A DNA stretch of 64,000 bases from Gonocerus acuteangulatus (taxonomy: Eukaryota > Arthropoda > Insecta > Hemiptera > Coreidae), in the NCBI GenBank assembly GCA_946811695.1, contig OX328130.1, positions 67,948,245 through 68,012,244 on the forward strand, written 5' to 3'. The notes below the pieces were generated by a model. It did not search any database and was not told the origin of the DNA. It worked only from the letters and a program-made list of their open reading frames with translations. Numbering within the stretch: the stretch's first letter is position 1; each line of letters opens with the position of its first letter. Positions 10,420 through 20,405 of this stretch are shown here, piece after piece. The translations under genes were made by a program, and so were the position numbers.

Positions 10420-11060
10420 GAACTTCTGTATATCGAAATTTACGGTTCCGGCAGTAAAATTCGATGTAAGGAATTTTTTATATTTAGAGGCACATATACA
10501 TTTAGCGCGTTTCCTCCCTATCTCCATAAGGAGGAAACCCGCTTATGAGGTTGACCTCATGACGCAATCCAGAAGTTTTAGTTGACACTTGGTTTTTGCA
10601 CATTATCAGCCTGATAAATAAAGAACAAAGGGATGTTTTGAGTGCGAAACTAATATAAAAATTACGAAAAAAAAAAATGAAATGCTTGTTTTCATTGGAA
10701 CGTACTAATCGTATATATACACATATGTACTGTTTAAGTAGAATGTTACATACATTAATTAGAATTTCATTTCATGTGTTTCAAGAGTTACATATTCCCA
10801 AAAAAAGATCTTATGTGTTCGCAACTATTAAGCCCAGAAAATATTTATCTGGAACATGATCTATGAACTGTAATCCCCGGCGAAACGTATCAAAAGGTGT
10901 TAACTTTTGAATGGTTTGCAGGTCCTTCCTCCACGAGCTGCTCATTAATTCCTTCATCGTCGGTCTGAAAAATTGAAAATTTTCCGATACATAGAATCAG
11001 TTTGCTATGGGAATAAAATGTACCAATTTTACCAAATATATATATGTATATATACATATA

Positions 11061-11061
<1 letters not shown>
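10417..11061. other. Intergenic, includes a Helitron-like end fragment
   Basis: At about 10495-10620 the sequence TTTAGCGCGTTTCCTCCCT, then GGAGGAAACCCGCTTATGAGG..GACGCAATCCAGAAG, is a reversed copy of the 3' end of the Helitron-like family (compare 30540-30618). No gene is visible in the rest. Confidence 0.5.

Positions 11062-11062
<1 letters not shown>

Positions 11063-11116
<54 letters not shown>
11063..11116. repeat. (TA)n microsatellite
   Basis: Near-perfect TA run, ending in a TTTATTTATT stretch. Confidence 0.95.
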
Positions 11117-11119
<3 letters not shown>

Positions 11120-11220
11120 ATTTATTTATTATTGAAATCTTCATCCATGCTACGATGGTAATATAAGGTAATACCTACTGTACCCACTAAATACCTACTA
11201 GATAAGTTCCCCCCATAATG

Positions 11221-11226
11221 TATATA

Positions 11227-11289
<63 letters not shown>
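11221..11289. repeat. (TG/TA)n microsatellite
   Basis: TATATATGTGTGTGTATATA leads into a long pure TA run. It marks the right-hand limit of the Penelope-like remnant. Confidence 0.95.
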
Positions 11290-11293
<4 letters not shown>

Positions 11294-11361
11294 TTTGAGA
11301 TTTCTTCGCTGGGGAGAATTTTCGATGTAATTACGGCATTATCCAGCGGTCAGTTTATCTA

Positions 11362-11401
11362 GGTGATATTTCGCAGGAATCCCATCCTGCTTCATCAGAC
11401 C
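11362..11401 (-). ncRNA. Hammerhead-ribozyme-like motif, type 1
   Basis: On the minus strand: GGU, CUGAUGA, a stem II (GCAGGA paired with UCCUGC), GAAA, U-A, UC, then ACC. GGU pairs with ACC as stem I, CUGAUGA and GAAA are the invariant core, and the cleavage triplet would be AUC. Stem III would be only the U-A pair. Very short stem III is a known trait of the type I hammerheads of Penelope-like elements, and the motif lies next to the Penelope-like remnant on the same strand. Activity is untested. Confidence 0.7.
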
Positions 11402-11471
11402 GTTATCCATGTTTTTTTTCTGTTTTCGACTTTTCGTTTGTTAATTTGTTATAACCTTTTTAATACGAAAA

Positions 11472-11693
11472 TTATTTTGACATATGGCGCTTTACAGATG
11501 CAGATTTATTGAATCGGCGCCTCTTAAGACTGCGTGGAGCCGGTGTAACTGTTTGAGACTTGTCTTCCTCTTCCTGCGGTGTGCTTGGTTGTCTTTCTTC
11601 GGCCGATCTTGCTTTAACCGTTCTCAGTACGGGTTTCCAAGTAGGGTGTAGTATCACACCTTCATCCCGGTTCAGAGCCTTGGGTTGCTTCAA
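11472..11693 (-). pseudogene. Penelope-like ORF C-terminal tail
   Basis: On the minus strand, LNRDEGVILHPTWKPVL, the conserved end of Penelope-type proteins, continues into a polar tail (PQEEEDKSQTVTPAP, then RSLKRRRF) and a stop at 11472. It is the true 3' end of the ORF; the 89-bp repeats lie between it and the endonuclease. Confidence 0.7.
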
Positions 11694-12229
11694 AATCTTG
11701 CTTTAACCGTTCTCAGTACGGGCTACCAGGTAGGGTGTAGTATCACACCTTCATCCCGGTTCAGAGTCTTGGGTTGCTTCAAAATCTTGCTTTAACCGTT
11801 CTCAGTACGGGTTTCCAAGTAGGGTGTAGTATCACACCTTCATCCCGGTTCAGAGCCTTGGGTTGCTTCAAAATCTTGCTTTAACCGTTCTCAGTACGGG
11901 TTTCCAAGTAGGGTGTAGTATCACACCTTCATCCCGGTTCAGAGCCTTGGGTTGCTTCAAAATCTTGCTTTAACCGTTCTCAGTACGGGTTTCCAAGTAG
12001 GGTGTAGTATCACACCTTCATCCCGGTTCAGAGCCTTGGGTTGCTTCAAAATCTTGCTTTAACCGTTCTCAGTACGGGTTTCCAAGTAGGGTGTAGTATC
12101 ACACCTTCATCCCGGTTCAGAGCCTTGGGTTGCTTCAAAATCTTGCTTTAACCGTTCTCAGTACGGGCTACCAGGTAGGGTGTAGTATCACACCTTCATC
12201 CCGGTTCAGAGTCTTGGGCTTCTTAAAAA
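11607..12229 (-). repeat. 89-bp tandem repeat, 7 units, in Penelope-like coding end
   Basis: Unit starts fall at 11607, 11696, 11785 and so on to 12141, exactly 89 bp apart. Each contains GTAGGGTGTAGTATCACACC and reads, on the minus strand, as part of NRDEGVILHPTW. Because 89 is not a multiple of 3, the amplification destroys the reading frame. Units 2 and 7 share the variants GGCTACCAGGTAGGG and GAGTCTTGG against GGTTTCCAAGTAGGG and GAGCCTTGG in the others. Confidence 0.92.
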
Positions 12230-12702
12230 TCTCCACAACCTCTCTGACTAACCTTCTTTTTAGATTTTCTTCTTTAGCCAAGACCCTGGCTTGATCAAAA
12301 AGCATCTGCTTGGGGCATTCTTCTCCGTGTCTAGCTACAGCCGATGTTCTTGTACGCCTGAGACGGTAGTCAGCGGAGTGTTGTCCTATTCTTGTGGCTA
12401 TTTTTTTACCTGTTTGTCCTACGTAGACTGTTCCACAGTCACAGGGAAGGACGTAGACATCTTTGTCTTGCAACCACTGTTTATCCTTTGCCGATCCGAG
12501 CCAATCGTTTATTTTCAGAAAGGTTAGGAACTTTCTAAGCTCTTCGGGACCGTGCTGCCAGACCACTAATACGTCGTCCACGTATCTAAGCCACAATTTC
12601 GGCTTGAGAGTCGCCTTATTTATAGCTTGCTTCTCAAATTCCTCCATAAAGATATCTGCTACCACTGGTGATAGAGGGCTCCCCATCGCCACCCCATCCT
12701 TG

Positions 12703-12704
<2 letters not shown>
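12168..12704 (-). pseudogene. Penelope-like RT plus GIY-YIG endonuclease, internally deleted
   Basis: The minus-strand frame starts inside a TA tract and reads GVAMGSPLSPVVADIFME, a Penelope-type RT motif, then LRYVDDVLVVW, the catalytic YVDD box. After KINDWLGSAK it passes to DVYVLPCDCGTVYVGQTG, the GIY-YIG endonuclease core with its Cys pair, then TRIGQHSADYRLRR, KQMLFDQARVLA and LNRDEGVILHPTW. RT fingers and palm before GVAMGSP are missing. This combination of RT and GIY-YIG nuclease defines Penelope-like elements. Confidence 0.9.

Positions 12705-12749
<45 letters not shown>
12705..12749. repeat. (TA)n microsatellite
   Basis: TA run at the 5' edge of the Penelope-like fragment. Confidence 0.95.
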
Positions 12750-12754
<5 letters not shown>

Positions 12755-13475
12755 TTATGGTGGGGGGGGGACATATCTAAATGGTAGCATTGATGAAGAT
12801 TGAAGATATTTTACAATAAATCTTTCACGAAAGCAGCATTAGCAGCTTTATTCCTACAGTATAAGCTGAACCTTTAACCTTATATTCAATCGTTCAAAAC
12901 TCAAGTCGTAGCAGCCGATGTACAGAAGTAATACCCGTACAGCTTTGCGGTTTGACACCCAAGCGAGGTGCGGTGTGTGAAATCAGATTTTTACGGTTTT
13001 TCGCAAGCATCTCGACAACTATGAGGCCACGATGCAATCTATTGTCGTTTAACTTTATATTATTATTATTTTCATGCATTAAGTGTAAGTAATCCATATC
13101 GGAGTATAAAAGAGATTCAAAATAGGTCATTTCTGTCATAAAAACATTTATATAACAACTCTAAGCCGAATTTACTCTTTTTAAAAGATGTTATCTTTTA
13201 GTTTCGTCGTTCAAGTGTCGGAATAGGGGTCGCAGACCATTCCTAGGTTTACTCAGCAGTACTGGTTACGCTATATCCCTACTGTGTTGTATGATCAAGA
13301 AACAGATTATCTGCCCTTTTGCGACCTCTTGTACCACCAAATCTTAGGAGTGCCACAATTCTATGCAAAACTTAGGTGAAGGAATGTATTTCATTGGATG
13401 TTGTACTGACGTGAATTTAATTTCAAAATTTTTGAGTGCAGGAATATCGTTTTTTTTTATTTAACGCAGATTATA
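12750..13475. other. Intergenic, with a decayed SINE family 2 trace
   Basis: At about 13215-13365 the words GACCATTCCTAGG, CAGTACTGGTTACGCTAT, CCCTACTGTG and GTATGATCAAGAAACAGATTATCTGCC match the SINE family 2 body (compare 10230-10330) at low similarity. The rest has no recognisable gene. Confidence 0.4.
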
Positions 13476-13614
13476 GCCAACGGACATAATCCGCCACGTC
13501 CGTTATAGCCACGTTGAATGCACCGGTTCCCGTAGATCGCAGAAACCGGTGATCCTTTAAGCAATATCGGGCGTGTTCAGTACCTGAATGGGTGACCGAC
13601 CACGTGCTGTTGGC
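13476..13614 (+). pseudogene. 5S rRNA-derived pseudogene
   Basis: Starts GCCAACGG and ends CTGTTGGC, the paired ends of 5S rRNA. Inside are CACGTTGAATGCACCGG, then AAGCAATATCGGGCGTG (box A of the internal promoter) and TGAATGGGTGACCG (box C), in the right order and spacing. It is about 139 bp, some 20 longer than 5S, because of extra sequence after GCCAACGGACATA that repeats CCACGT. An A-rich stretch (13653-13680) lies downstream, so it may be a retroposed copy or the head of a 5S-derived SINE. Confidence 0.8.
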
Positions 13615-13917
13615 ATTATAAACACGCCGTTGTTGATACGCCGTTAAACACACACAAAAAAAAAACAACAAAAAAAACGCAGATAATACTTTTCCACTTT
13701 GCCTTAGTGGGCGTTGAACTCACAACTAAAAGAGCGCAGTGTTAACTCCTTTATTATTGATATTACATTCTCGTTGGTTTAACATGTTTTTAGCGCTGTC
13801 CCACTTATGATGTACACCTCATGATGCAATCTGGATGTGCCAACTAGAAAATTTCACGTTTCAGAGCCCATAGATCACGAAAATAACAATGGTTCAAATT
13901 TGTATATATAAATACAA

Positions 13918-13939
13918 GCACACACACACACACACACAC

Positions 13940-13971
<32 letters not shown>
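13918..13971. repeat. (CA)n-TATATA-(TG)n self-complementary microsatellite
   Basis: About 23 bases of CA, then TATATA, then about 25 bases of GT. The tract is its own reverse complement and could extrude a hairpin. Confidence 0.95.
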
Positions 13972-14124
13972 TTGTCAGTTCGCTCTCCCACCGGCTTAAA
14001 AATAGTTCGATTTTGATGAAATATGGAACAAATATTTTTTATCTAATTCGAAAGGTGAATGATTGGTTCGGTTGAAACTTGTTCCAGACGTTTGGCATTC
14101 ATCTAATATAAGATACCTATAGTT

Positions 14125-14572
14125 AGGCTTGCCATACGTCCCGGTTTGAACGAGACATTCCCGGTATTTTGCTGTTGTCCCAGTGTCCCGCCCGGTTTTA
14201 TCAATGTCCCGGAAACGGCTGTAAGATGTACAAAGTAATGAATTTGTGTTTTTAAAAATCTTTTAATTTCTATAATCAACATTTTTGACAAGTACACACA
14301 GTGTCAAAGAAGTATTCCAACTGTAATCTGTCAGCAAACGCTGAAACTACATGCACAGCGCTGCCAGCGTCCAGCCCATTGACTAAATTAAGTAGCCAAA
14401 ATTCCTTTTTTATTTTTAAGAAGTGAGAAGACGAACAATTTCCACAACAACAAGAGTTCCAGATTCCCCACTCTCGTAACTTGCGAGACTTCAAGAAAAG
14501 GCTTAAAACTTGCCATTTTCCATGTTTGCCAGTTTTATTCCATAATCCCCCCCCCCTCGTATGCCAATTCCA
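14125..14572. mobile_element. Possible degraded hAT-like element
   Basis: The left end CTTGCCATACGTCCCGG and right end CCTCGTATGCCAATTCC are partly inverted (TTGCCATACG against TTGGCATACG). Repeated GTCCCGG and GTCCCAG words near the left end are typical of this type of end. Two minus-strand ORF pieces inside (14103-14297 and 14276-14494) could be remnants of an internal coding region but I do not recognise a domain. No clear target duplication. Confidence 0.3.
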
Positions 14573-15032
14573 TATTAATGTGTCCCGATTTCACTCGTGA
14601 GTGTACCAAAAATATGACAAAAAATATGACCTATAGATAATCCGTCCAAAAATTCGTCGTCAATAATAATTGACGTTAAAAAATAAAATAAATAATTTTG
14701 GTTGCGTTTGGAGGTAAGGGAGTATTCATAGCCAAGAACGGTTTTCGGAACTTGGTACATTTTCTAAAAAATCTCGAAAACATTTAGCAAATCGTGGTAA
14801 GAGAGACCTGACCATTCGAAAGCTTACTAAATTCTCTACAAAAAATGCTTCTAATGCAATTTTCGATGGGGCGATGGGGGAGAAATAAGTGCTTACATTT
14901 CCAAAATTTGTTAGTTTTGCTCTTTTGGACATTTTTTTTTGTCTTTGTTTACTTAAATTTTTAATTGGTTGCTATTGTTTTTTTTTAATTGCACTTAAAA
15001 GTAAAATGAGTATTTTAGTAAAACTAAGAAAG

Positions 15033-15067
15033 ACGGCGCTAATGGCCAAGAATTATGTCGATGCGCC

Positions 15068-15125
<58 letters not shown>
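15033..15125 (+). mobile_element. SINE family 1, 3' end with long A tail
   Basis: GACGGCGCTAATGGCC..GATGCGCCGT followed by 56 A residues matches the 3' end of the SINE at 24617-24841. Only the last 40 bases or so of the body are present. Confidence 0.8.
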
Positions 15126-15127
<2 letters not shown>

Positions 15128-15184
15128 AAGTAAGAAAATGAGAAGCAGTGTTATAGTGTTTTCAGGAGTGAACGTTGAGAAAGA

Positions 15185-15360
15185 CGAAGGAGTAATTTCC
15201 GCTTAGGATACATTTAGTTTTGTGTTGTGGCGCTTAAAATCTTATTCTCTTTGAGATTTCATGGCATATTTTTCACGGAAAATCAAAACTTATCCATTCC
15301 TTTACTAATGGTACTAGGGATATGAACGGAACCGCGCTAAGATGATGCAGTTCTTGTTTT
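15185..15360 (-). mobile_element. Helitron-like family, 5'-end fragment (reverse)
   Basis: On the minus strand: AGAACTGCATCATCTTAGCG, CGGTTCCGTTCATATCCC, CCATTAGTAAAGGAATGG, AATCTCAAAGAGAA and CCTAAGCGGAAAT. This matches the segment starting at 61141. The extreme GTCCGACTC end is lost. Confidence 0.6.
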
Positions 15361-15458
15361 TCTAAATAACATTCCACGAAGTACAGCTTGTTGAGAAATA
15401 AGGTCAAGGAAACATTCTGTAGTTGATAAATGTTTTATAAAAAAAAAAAAATTAAAAT

Positions 15459-15686
15459 CAGGGGGTACAGGGAAAGTAATTTCGGGGGGGGGGGCTGAGA
15501 GCATTTGAGAGATATGGAATACTAACAATCTAGAACTTGGAATAGGCAGCCAATTAAAAAGGTATTGCACCAAAACAATTTTTTTTTCTGAACTAAGTGA
15601 TTTTATTTAATTTATTTTTAAGGTTTTCGTGACACATTTTCGCCGATTTTCGGGGCTGCAGCCCCCTCCCTCTATATTCGCCCATG
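15459..15686. mobile_element. hAT-like MITE, family B, copy in reverse
   Basis: Flanked by the exact 8-bp duplication ATTAAAAT at 15451-15458 and 15687-15694. The right end is TATATTCGCCCATG. The left end CAGGGGGTACAGGG is a mutated terminus. The CTGCAGCCCCC block is near the right end, so orientation is opposite to 1016-1285. Confidence 0.85.
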
Positions 15687-15694
15687 ATTAAAAT

Positions 15695-16034
15695 CACCAA
15701 ACTATCTTCCTTACTCTGCCTACATGTATAATTGACTAGGAATCATGCTATGTACAAGCTAAACCTCCGACATAAGGAATATACTGCCAGAGGAAATTTT
15801 GAGCTAGTTAGTATTTTCCCAGTAATGACGGGGTATTGTCGCCGAAGGATCGACTGGAGACAAGGAGTGGGCAGTCCAAGGATACGGATGAGGACGAAGT
15901 AAACAATTACAGTGGCGTCACCAGCAACTACAGCTTCTGCTATCTTGTGGCGTTCTGTGGAAGTAGAATCAACGTCTGGGCCTGACTGGTGGCGCTCTCT
16001 AGGCGTTGTTCATAAGCCTTCTTGGAGCTGTCAG
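15695..16034. other. Intergenic, nothing recognised
   Basis: GC content rises slightly at 15840-16010 but there is no open frame with a recognisable motif and no repeat match elsewhere in the window. Confidence 0.4.
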
Positions 16035-16790
16035 AACCGTCTAAATTTAGTTTGAATCGGTTAAATTTTCTTTGAAATAATGTCGGATGTTTGAATCATT
16101 TACAAATTTTTGAAGGTTAGCCTTAGCGAAATTTAAAATATATTTTATTTTTGGAATCCAACCAAAATCTGAATATAGGGTTTTTTTAATGTGCTAAAAT
16201 CAAATCTGACATCAATTAATATGCCAAAATATTCCCTTTAAAAATTTATCCATTATAAAAAAATTATATTTAAAAACGGATGTCTAATTTGTTTTTAGCA
16301 CATTAAAATTTTGGGAAGATTCCAAAAAAGCAAAAAAAAAGTATTTTAAATTTCGCTAAGGCCAGACTCTTAAAATTTTGTTAAAGATTCAAAAATTTGG
16401 CCATACTTCAAAGAACATTTACCCGATGTAAACCAAATTTGGCGAAATTTAAAGTAGATTTTTATTTTTGGAATATTCCCGAAATTCGAATATAGGGGTT
16501 TTTGTAAAGTGCTAAAAAAAATCTGACATCCGTTTTGAAATCAACATTTTTTTTAATAAACAAATTTCGAAAGTTAGGTACATGGTATGTTTTGGCAAAA
16601 TACTGACTTCTATACAGTGTAGTAGTAAAAATATTTTTGATTTCGAAACGAATGTCAGATTTTTTTGAGCACATTAAGAAACCCCAATATTCAAATTTAT
16701 GGAAGATTTAAATTAAAAAATGTATTTTAAATGTCGCTGATCAAAGAAAATTTAACCCATTCAAACCAAAATTGAACCGTCAATAAAGAC
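16035..16790. repeat. Nested foldback (inverted-repeat) element
   Basis: The outer arms match inverted: ACCGTCTAAATTTAGTTTGA..GGTTAAATTTTCTTTGA on the left, TCAAAGAAAATTTAACCC..TTGAACCGTC on the right. Inside, a module (GCGAAATTTAAAATA..TTTTTGGAAT..TAATGTGCTAAAA..TCTGACAT) occurs four times in alternating orientation, near 16110, 16290, 16440 and 16660. No coding capacity. Confidence 0.65.
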
Positions 16791-16859
16791 TCCAAAGTTA
16801 CAAATTTTCGTCCAATTCGTGTTGTGAACCTAACATTATATTCAAAAATGTTTTAATTT

Positions 16860-17340
16860 GATTTTTATTTTGAGAACCATTTCTTTCTTTTTATGGTTTG
16901 AAAAAGGGAGCTCTCTCCTTTTTCAAAAAGCCCAAGGACGTAAAAATCGAATTATCTTGAGGGGAGATATTGAATATCAAAACGTCAGGTAAATGTTTCG
17001 CTTACAAATTTATAGTCCCTTCCGGGCAGGAAAAAATATTATTTTTGTTTTCGATGTTATTTACCACATAAGAGTTTCTGGGGGCGCTGATGTTAAATCT
17101 GCTATTATTTTGGGTGTAAATAAATGTATAATGTTAGTTTACTTGAAAACATAAGCATATTTTTGAAATTATTTTACGAAATAGGTATTAAGTATTGTTT
17201 AACGATTGTATTTCCTCTTTAATCTGCTCTCTAAAACAAATCAATTCGTGAAAGAATCATGTCGATATCATTTTCTAAACTCGATATATAAAATAAAGCA
17301 TTTCCAACCTATTTTATTTTATTTCTCGGCTCCTATCCTA
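16860..17340. repeat. Dispersed repeat family D
   Basis: Shares ordered words with the palindrome at 54010-54620: TTTTCGATG.TATTTACC, GGGGGCGCTGAT.TTAAATC, GCTATTATTTTGGGTGTA, AATGTATAA.GTTAGTTTAC, ACGATTGTATTTC, TCGATATATAAAATAAAGC, CCTATTTTATTTTATTTCTC. Class unknown; no coding capacity. Confidence 0.65.
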
Positions 17341-17709
17341 AGGCCCATTTGACGGAACGCTCGGACGTATATCGACTATTTTTCGATGCAGAATCACCAG
17401 AAAAAATTGGAATATTCTCTCCTTCTGAGAAAAAGAATCAGTTTTTCAGAAAAATCTATATGTTGAATGTTTCACTGTGCTTTTTTTGTGTTACCGGTTA
17501 AAAAATACATTCATATTTTAACTCATGATAACAGACTTTTAATACAACAATAACATTTTACAACTCAATACCTTCCGTTTCTCCAACTAGAGGGAATAAG
17601 GTAACCTAATAAAAATAAGGTTTCAAACTGTGCTTTTTATTTGTATGATCATTTTTCTTGATTATCATTATTTTTTTCTCACTTGATAAACATATATATA
17701 TATATATAT

Positions 17710-17764
<55 letters not shown>

Positions 17765-18090
17765 TATAATAATATATTTTAATATGATGTAACAGTAGTA
17801 GTTTCATTCAGTAATATTTTTGATGAAAAATAGTGTTAGATATTTCTACTTTTAGGTTACAGATATATTTTTCATATTATCAAGTATTCAAATCGACTTA
17901 TTCAGGTCGATTCGTAGTAGTGATGGGCTATTCACGAATGAGAATTGATTCGAATTGAAATGAAAAACGAATTTGGTAGGTAATTGCAAGTAATCGTAAA
18001 ATCTACCTATATCGAAGATCGATCTATTTCGAAGATCCAGATAGCTAACTATCTAATCCTCCTCATGAAATAGATACAGTCAGGTAACAG
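17341..18090. other. Intergenic AT-rich
   Basis: Contains the TA/TG microsatellite at 17696-17770 and many A/T runs. No gene or known repeat is recognised. Confidence 0.4.
17696..17770. repeat. (TA)n(TG)n microsatellite
   Basis: TA run passing into about 45 bases of TG repeats. Confidence 0.95.
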
Positions 18091-18372
18091 CATGGGCTGA
18101 GGGGGCTGCAGCCCCTCCTCCCAAAATTTTGATTCGATGGTCAAAATGTGTCATATAACCCTTAAAAATAAATTAAATAAAATCACTTAGTTCATAAAAA
18201 ATATTTTAGCTACATTGTAATAGCGAATTATTTGCCTAAAACTATTAAAAGTTGTAAATTGTTAGTATTCCCCGGAAACGGTCCATTACCGAACCCCGGA
18301 AATGGTACCAGCCCCCCCCCCCCCCCGAAATTTTGCCAGCCCACCCGAAATTATTTTCTATATACGCCCATG
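18091..18372. mobile_element. hAT-like MITE, family B
   Basis: Starts CATGGGC and ends TATATACGCCCATG. Flanks GGTAACAG (18083-18090) and AGTAACAG (18374-18381) look like an 8-bp duplication with one mismatch and one extra base. Has the CTGCAGCCCC block after the left end and the C-run/GAAATT block near the right end. Confidence 0.82.
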
Positions 18373-18618
18373 AAGTAACAGCTGATGTGTTATCTTCCTA
18401 GCAACGCATGCTGCCTAGGCGTGCACGCTCTCTTTAAAACCAACTAAAAATTCAAACGCCTCTAAAAATACTTAAAAAATTGAATATCAAGAAAACATTT
18501 CTTAGCGAGTGTTTACATCGTAAAGTGAGTGTCCATGCAAAATTTCAAATTTTTCTGTCAAGTAGTTTGGGCTGGACGAAGATAGGTCAGTGAGTGAGTG
18601 GTATTTGACAAATATATA
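18373..18618. repeat. Dispersed repeat family R, copy 2
   Basis: Same word order as 7765-8035, including CTAGCAACGCATGCTGCCT, CTTAGCGAGTGTTTAC and TTTGGGCTGGACGA. The family B MITE at 18091 has its right-hand flank in this repeat. Confidence 0.65.
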
Positions 18619-19162
18619 CTAGATAGCTGATGGTGGAAAATCTGTCCACGGAAGCAGCGAGAATTAGGGCTACTGATGCAATCCATCGATTCCTGATTAG
18701 CAAAGGTAAACGAACTTGGTGGATATCTCTGGAATTCAGGTCATGGTCGACTGCTCTTATACCAGTTATTGAAGGATCTCTCTTGGAGCTTTGGTGGCTT
18801 AGGTTCCCTAAGGGAACTTTACTTTTCTTAACAACAATCAAACATTTATTAGTGCGTTTTGTTCTTTCCTTAGTAGGGAGGAACCCCGAAGAAGGGCGCC
18901 GACGTGATGACGCAATCCGGAGATGCCAACGAGAAATATCCACATTTATGACTCCATAGTCCGAAAGTTCCACCGGTGTTCAAATTTGTATGTACATACA
19001 TGTATATGTACTAGCTGTATACATATACTAGCTGTTACTCGTCGTGTCATGCTACACCTACTTTCTGCATAAAAAAAAAGCATAAATAAATTAGAAACCA
19101 AATAAGTAATATTGAAATCTAATAACGGAAACCTGTAACTTTTCGAGTTCAAAGTTTTGGAA
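18619..19162. other. Intergenic with Helitron-like end in reverse
   Basis: About 18872-19000 reads AGTAGGGAGGAACCCCG..GACGCAATCCGGAGATGCC..ACCGGTGTTCAAATTTGTA, a reversed 3' end of the Helitron-like family. A 109-codon open frame at 18630-18959 overlaps it and is judged accidental. Confidence 0.5.
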
Positions 19163-19397
19163 GCTGCAGCCCCCCCCGAAATTTTGATTTGATCGGTAAA
19201 AATTTCATAAAACCCTTAAAAATAAATTAAATAAGATCATTTAGTTCATAAAACATATTCTATTTTGGGTGTAATAGCGTTTAAGTTGGTTAAAACTCTT
19301 CCAAGATCTAAATTGTAAGTATTCCATACACCGGAGATGGTCTCAGCCCCCCCCCGAAATTTTCCCAGCCACCTCCGAAATTATTTTCTATATATTA
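19163..19397. mobile_element. hAT-like MITE, family B, degraded
   Basis: Contains GCTGCAGCCCCCCCCGAAAT, TAAAAATAAATTAAATAAGA and TCAGCCCCCCCCCGAAATTT in family order, but the left terminus is lost and the right terminus has decayed to TATATATTACAATG. Confidence 0.7.
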
Positions 19398-19832
19398 CAA
19401 TGTCATAAAGTAGTACACCATTCGTTCTGTTCAACTACTTTATTTAAAATCTTTGCCAGACAAGTCTCGTGCTTTATTCACACCTCATCAGGGGCTTTCC
19501 TTGTTCTCTCTACATGCTCTCATTTGCGAGTCAGGCATAACACTGACACACATATACACAAATATACATATACAAATTTGAACACCGTTACTTTCGGACC
19601 TATGGGGTCATAAACTTGATCTTGCGTCGATGTCCTTTTCTGGGGTAATAATGGGTTGACAACACATTAAAAAGAAGGGGGGAAAAAAGAGACCGTAAAA
19701 TCTAGACCAAAACGTTCCCTCGAGCCTTACAATTATTGTCTACGTGAAACCCTCTCTTCCACAAAAATCGTGTGCTTCTAGCAGAGGTTAAAGGTAAGCA
19801 TAAGGAACCTTCATCATAAAGACCAGTTTAAT
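19398..19832. other. Intergenic
   Basis: Besides the decayed hammerhead-like motif, 19560-19640 resembles the Helitron-like 3' region (CAAATTTGAACACCGTTACT..TTCGGACCTATGGGGTC). No gene. Confidence 0.4.
19448..19495 (-). ncRNA. Hammerhead-like motif, type 2, decayed
   Basis: On the minus strand: GCCC, CUGAUGA, GGUGUGAAUAAAGCAC, GAGA (expected GAAA), CUUGUC, UGGC. Same layout and flanks as the better-preserved motif at 56596-56639, with the invariant GAAA mutated to GAGA, so probably inactive. Confidence 0.5.
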
Positions 19833-20405
19833 TTACTGGAGAGGATTCTGCGGAGCGAACGAAGCAAGTGAAAGTGTCCGGGGTCTGGCAGAAAACCAGT
19901 ATGGTTTCTGAAAAGGAAGATCGATCATTGATGCTATCGACTTCGTGTTAAAAACCGCCCGAGAAGCCATTGGAGGAAAGAGGTGAAGGAGAGGAAGGAA
20001 AACGTATTGCGCCATAATAACGTTTGATGTAAAAATTTCTTTGAATTCAGCAAGGTTGGATAATATCATGGATGAATTGAAGAAAATGGAAGTCCCCCTG
20101 CTCCTGCGGGTTATCAGGAACTCCCTCAAAGATTCCTGAAATATTAAACGGACGATGTCTCAAAAACCTATGTGATTACAGGTGGTGTTCCTCAAGGTTC
20201 CGTTTTAGGCCCTTTTCTGTTTAATGTGGTGTACTCAGACTTCCTCTGCCCGGTGGAAAGACGGGTGGGTCTCGCTGATGATCTGGTGATAGCAGTTTGT
20301 GGGAAACTCCTGAATGAAATTACCTACGAAGCTGTTAAGACCATTCGTCAGTGGCTTTCATCTGTACGTCAGATGGACCGATTGCTGGTTAACGAACTCG
20401 TTTAA
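19833..20405 (+). pseudogene. R1-clade-like reverse transcriptase relic
   Basis: Plus-strand pieces in order: ENQYGF followed by a stop, then GRSIIDAIDFVLKTAREA (RT motif region around the FRxGRST box), CAIITFDVKISLNSARLD (motif A, TFD in place of TLD), a stop, TGGVPQGSVLGPFLFNVVY (motif B), LADDLVIAV (catalytic ADD) and KTIRQWLSS. The order and wording match R1-type non-LTR RTs. Two or more stops and a frame change make it non-functional. Sequence after 20388 (TTAACGAACTCGTTTAATAG) belongs to a different dispersed repeat also found at 62250-62350. Confidence 0.82.

Larger units (their letters stand above)
11300..12760 (-). mobile_element. Penelope-like retroelement remnant
   Basis: Reads on the minus strand from about 12750 down to 11300: partial RT, GIY-YIG endonuclease, a C-terminal tail amplified as an 89-bp tandem array, then a hammerhead-like motif. 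(TA)n tracts lie at both edges. The RT 5' half and the RT thumb are missing, so it is an internally deleted, 5'-truncated copy. Confidence 0.88.
13615..15032. other. Intergenic repeats
   Basis: About 13800-13917 is a reversed copy of the Helitron-like 3' end (GATGCAATCTGGATGTGCC..ACTAGAAAATTTC..GGTTCAAATTTGTATATA). About 14750-14930 is a reversed copy of its internal unit (CATTCGAAAGCTTACTAAATTC). Nothing gene-like beyond the possible hAT remnant at 14125-14572. Confidence 0.5.

Noticed and set aside
18630..18959. 109-codon ORF
   Set aside because: Overlaps repeat family R and a reversed Helitron-like end; no recognised domain.
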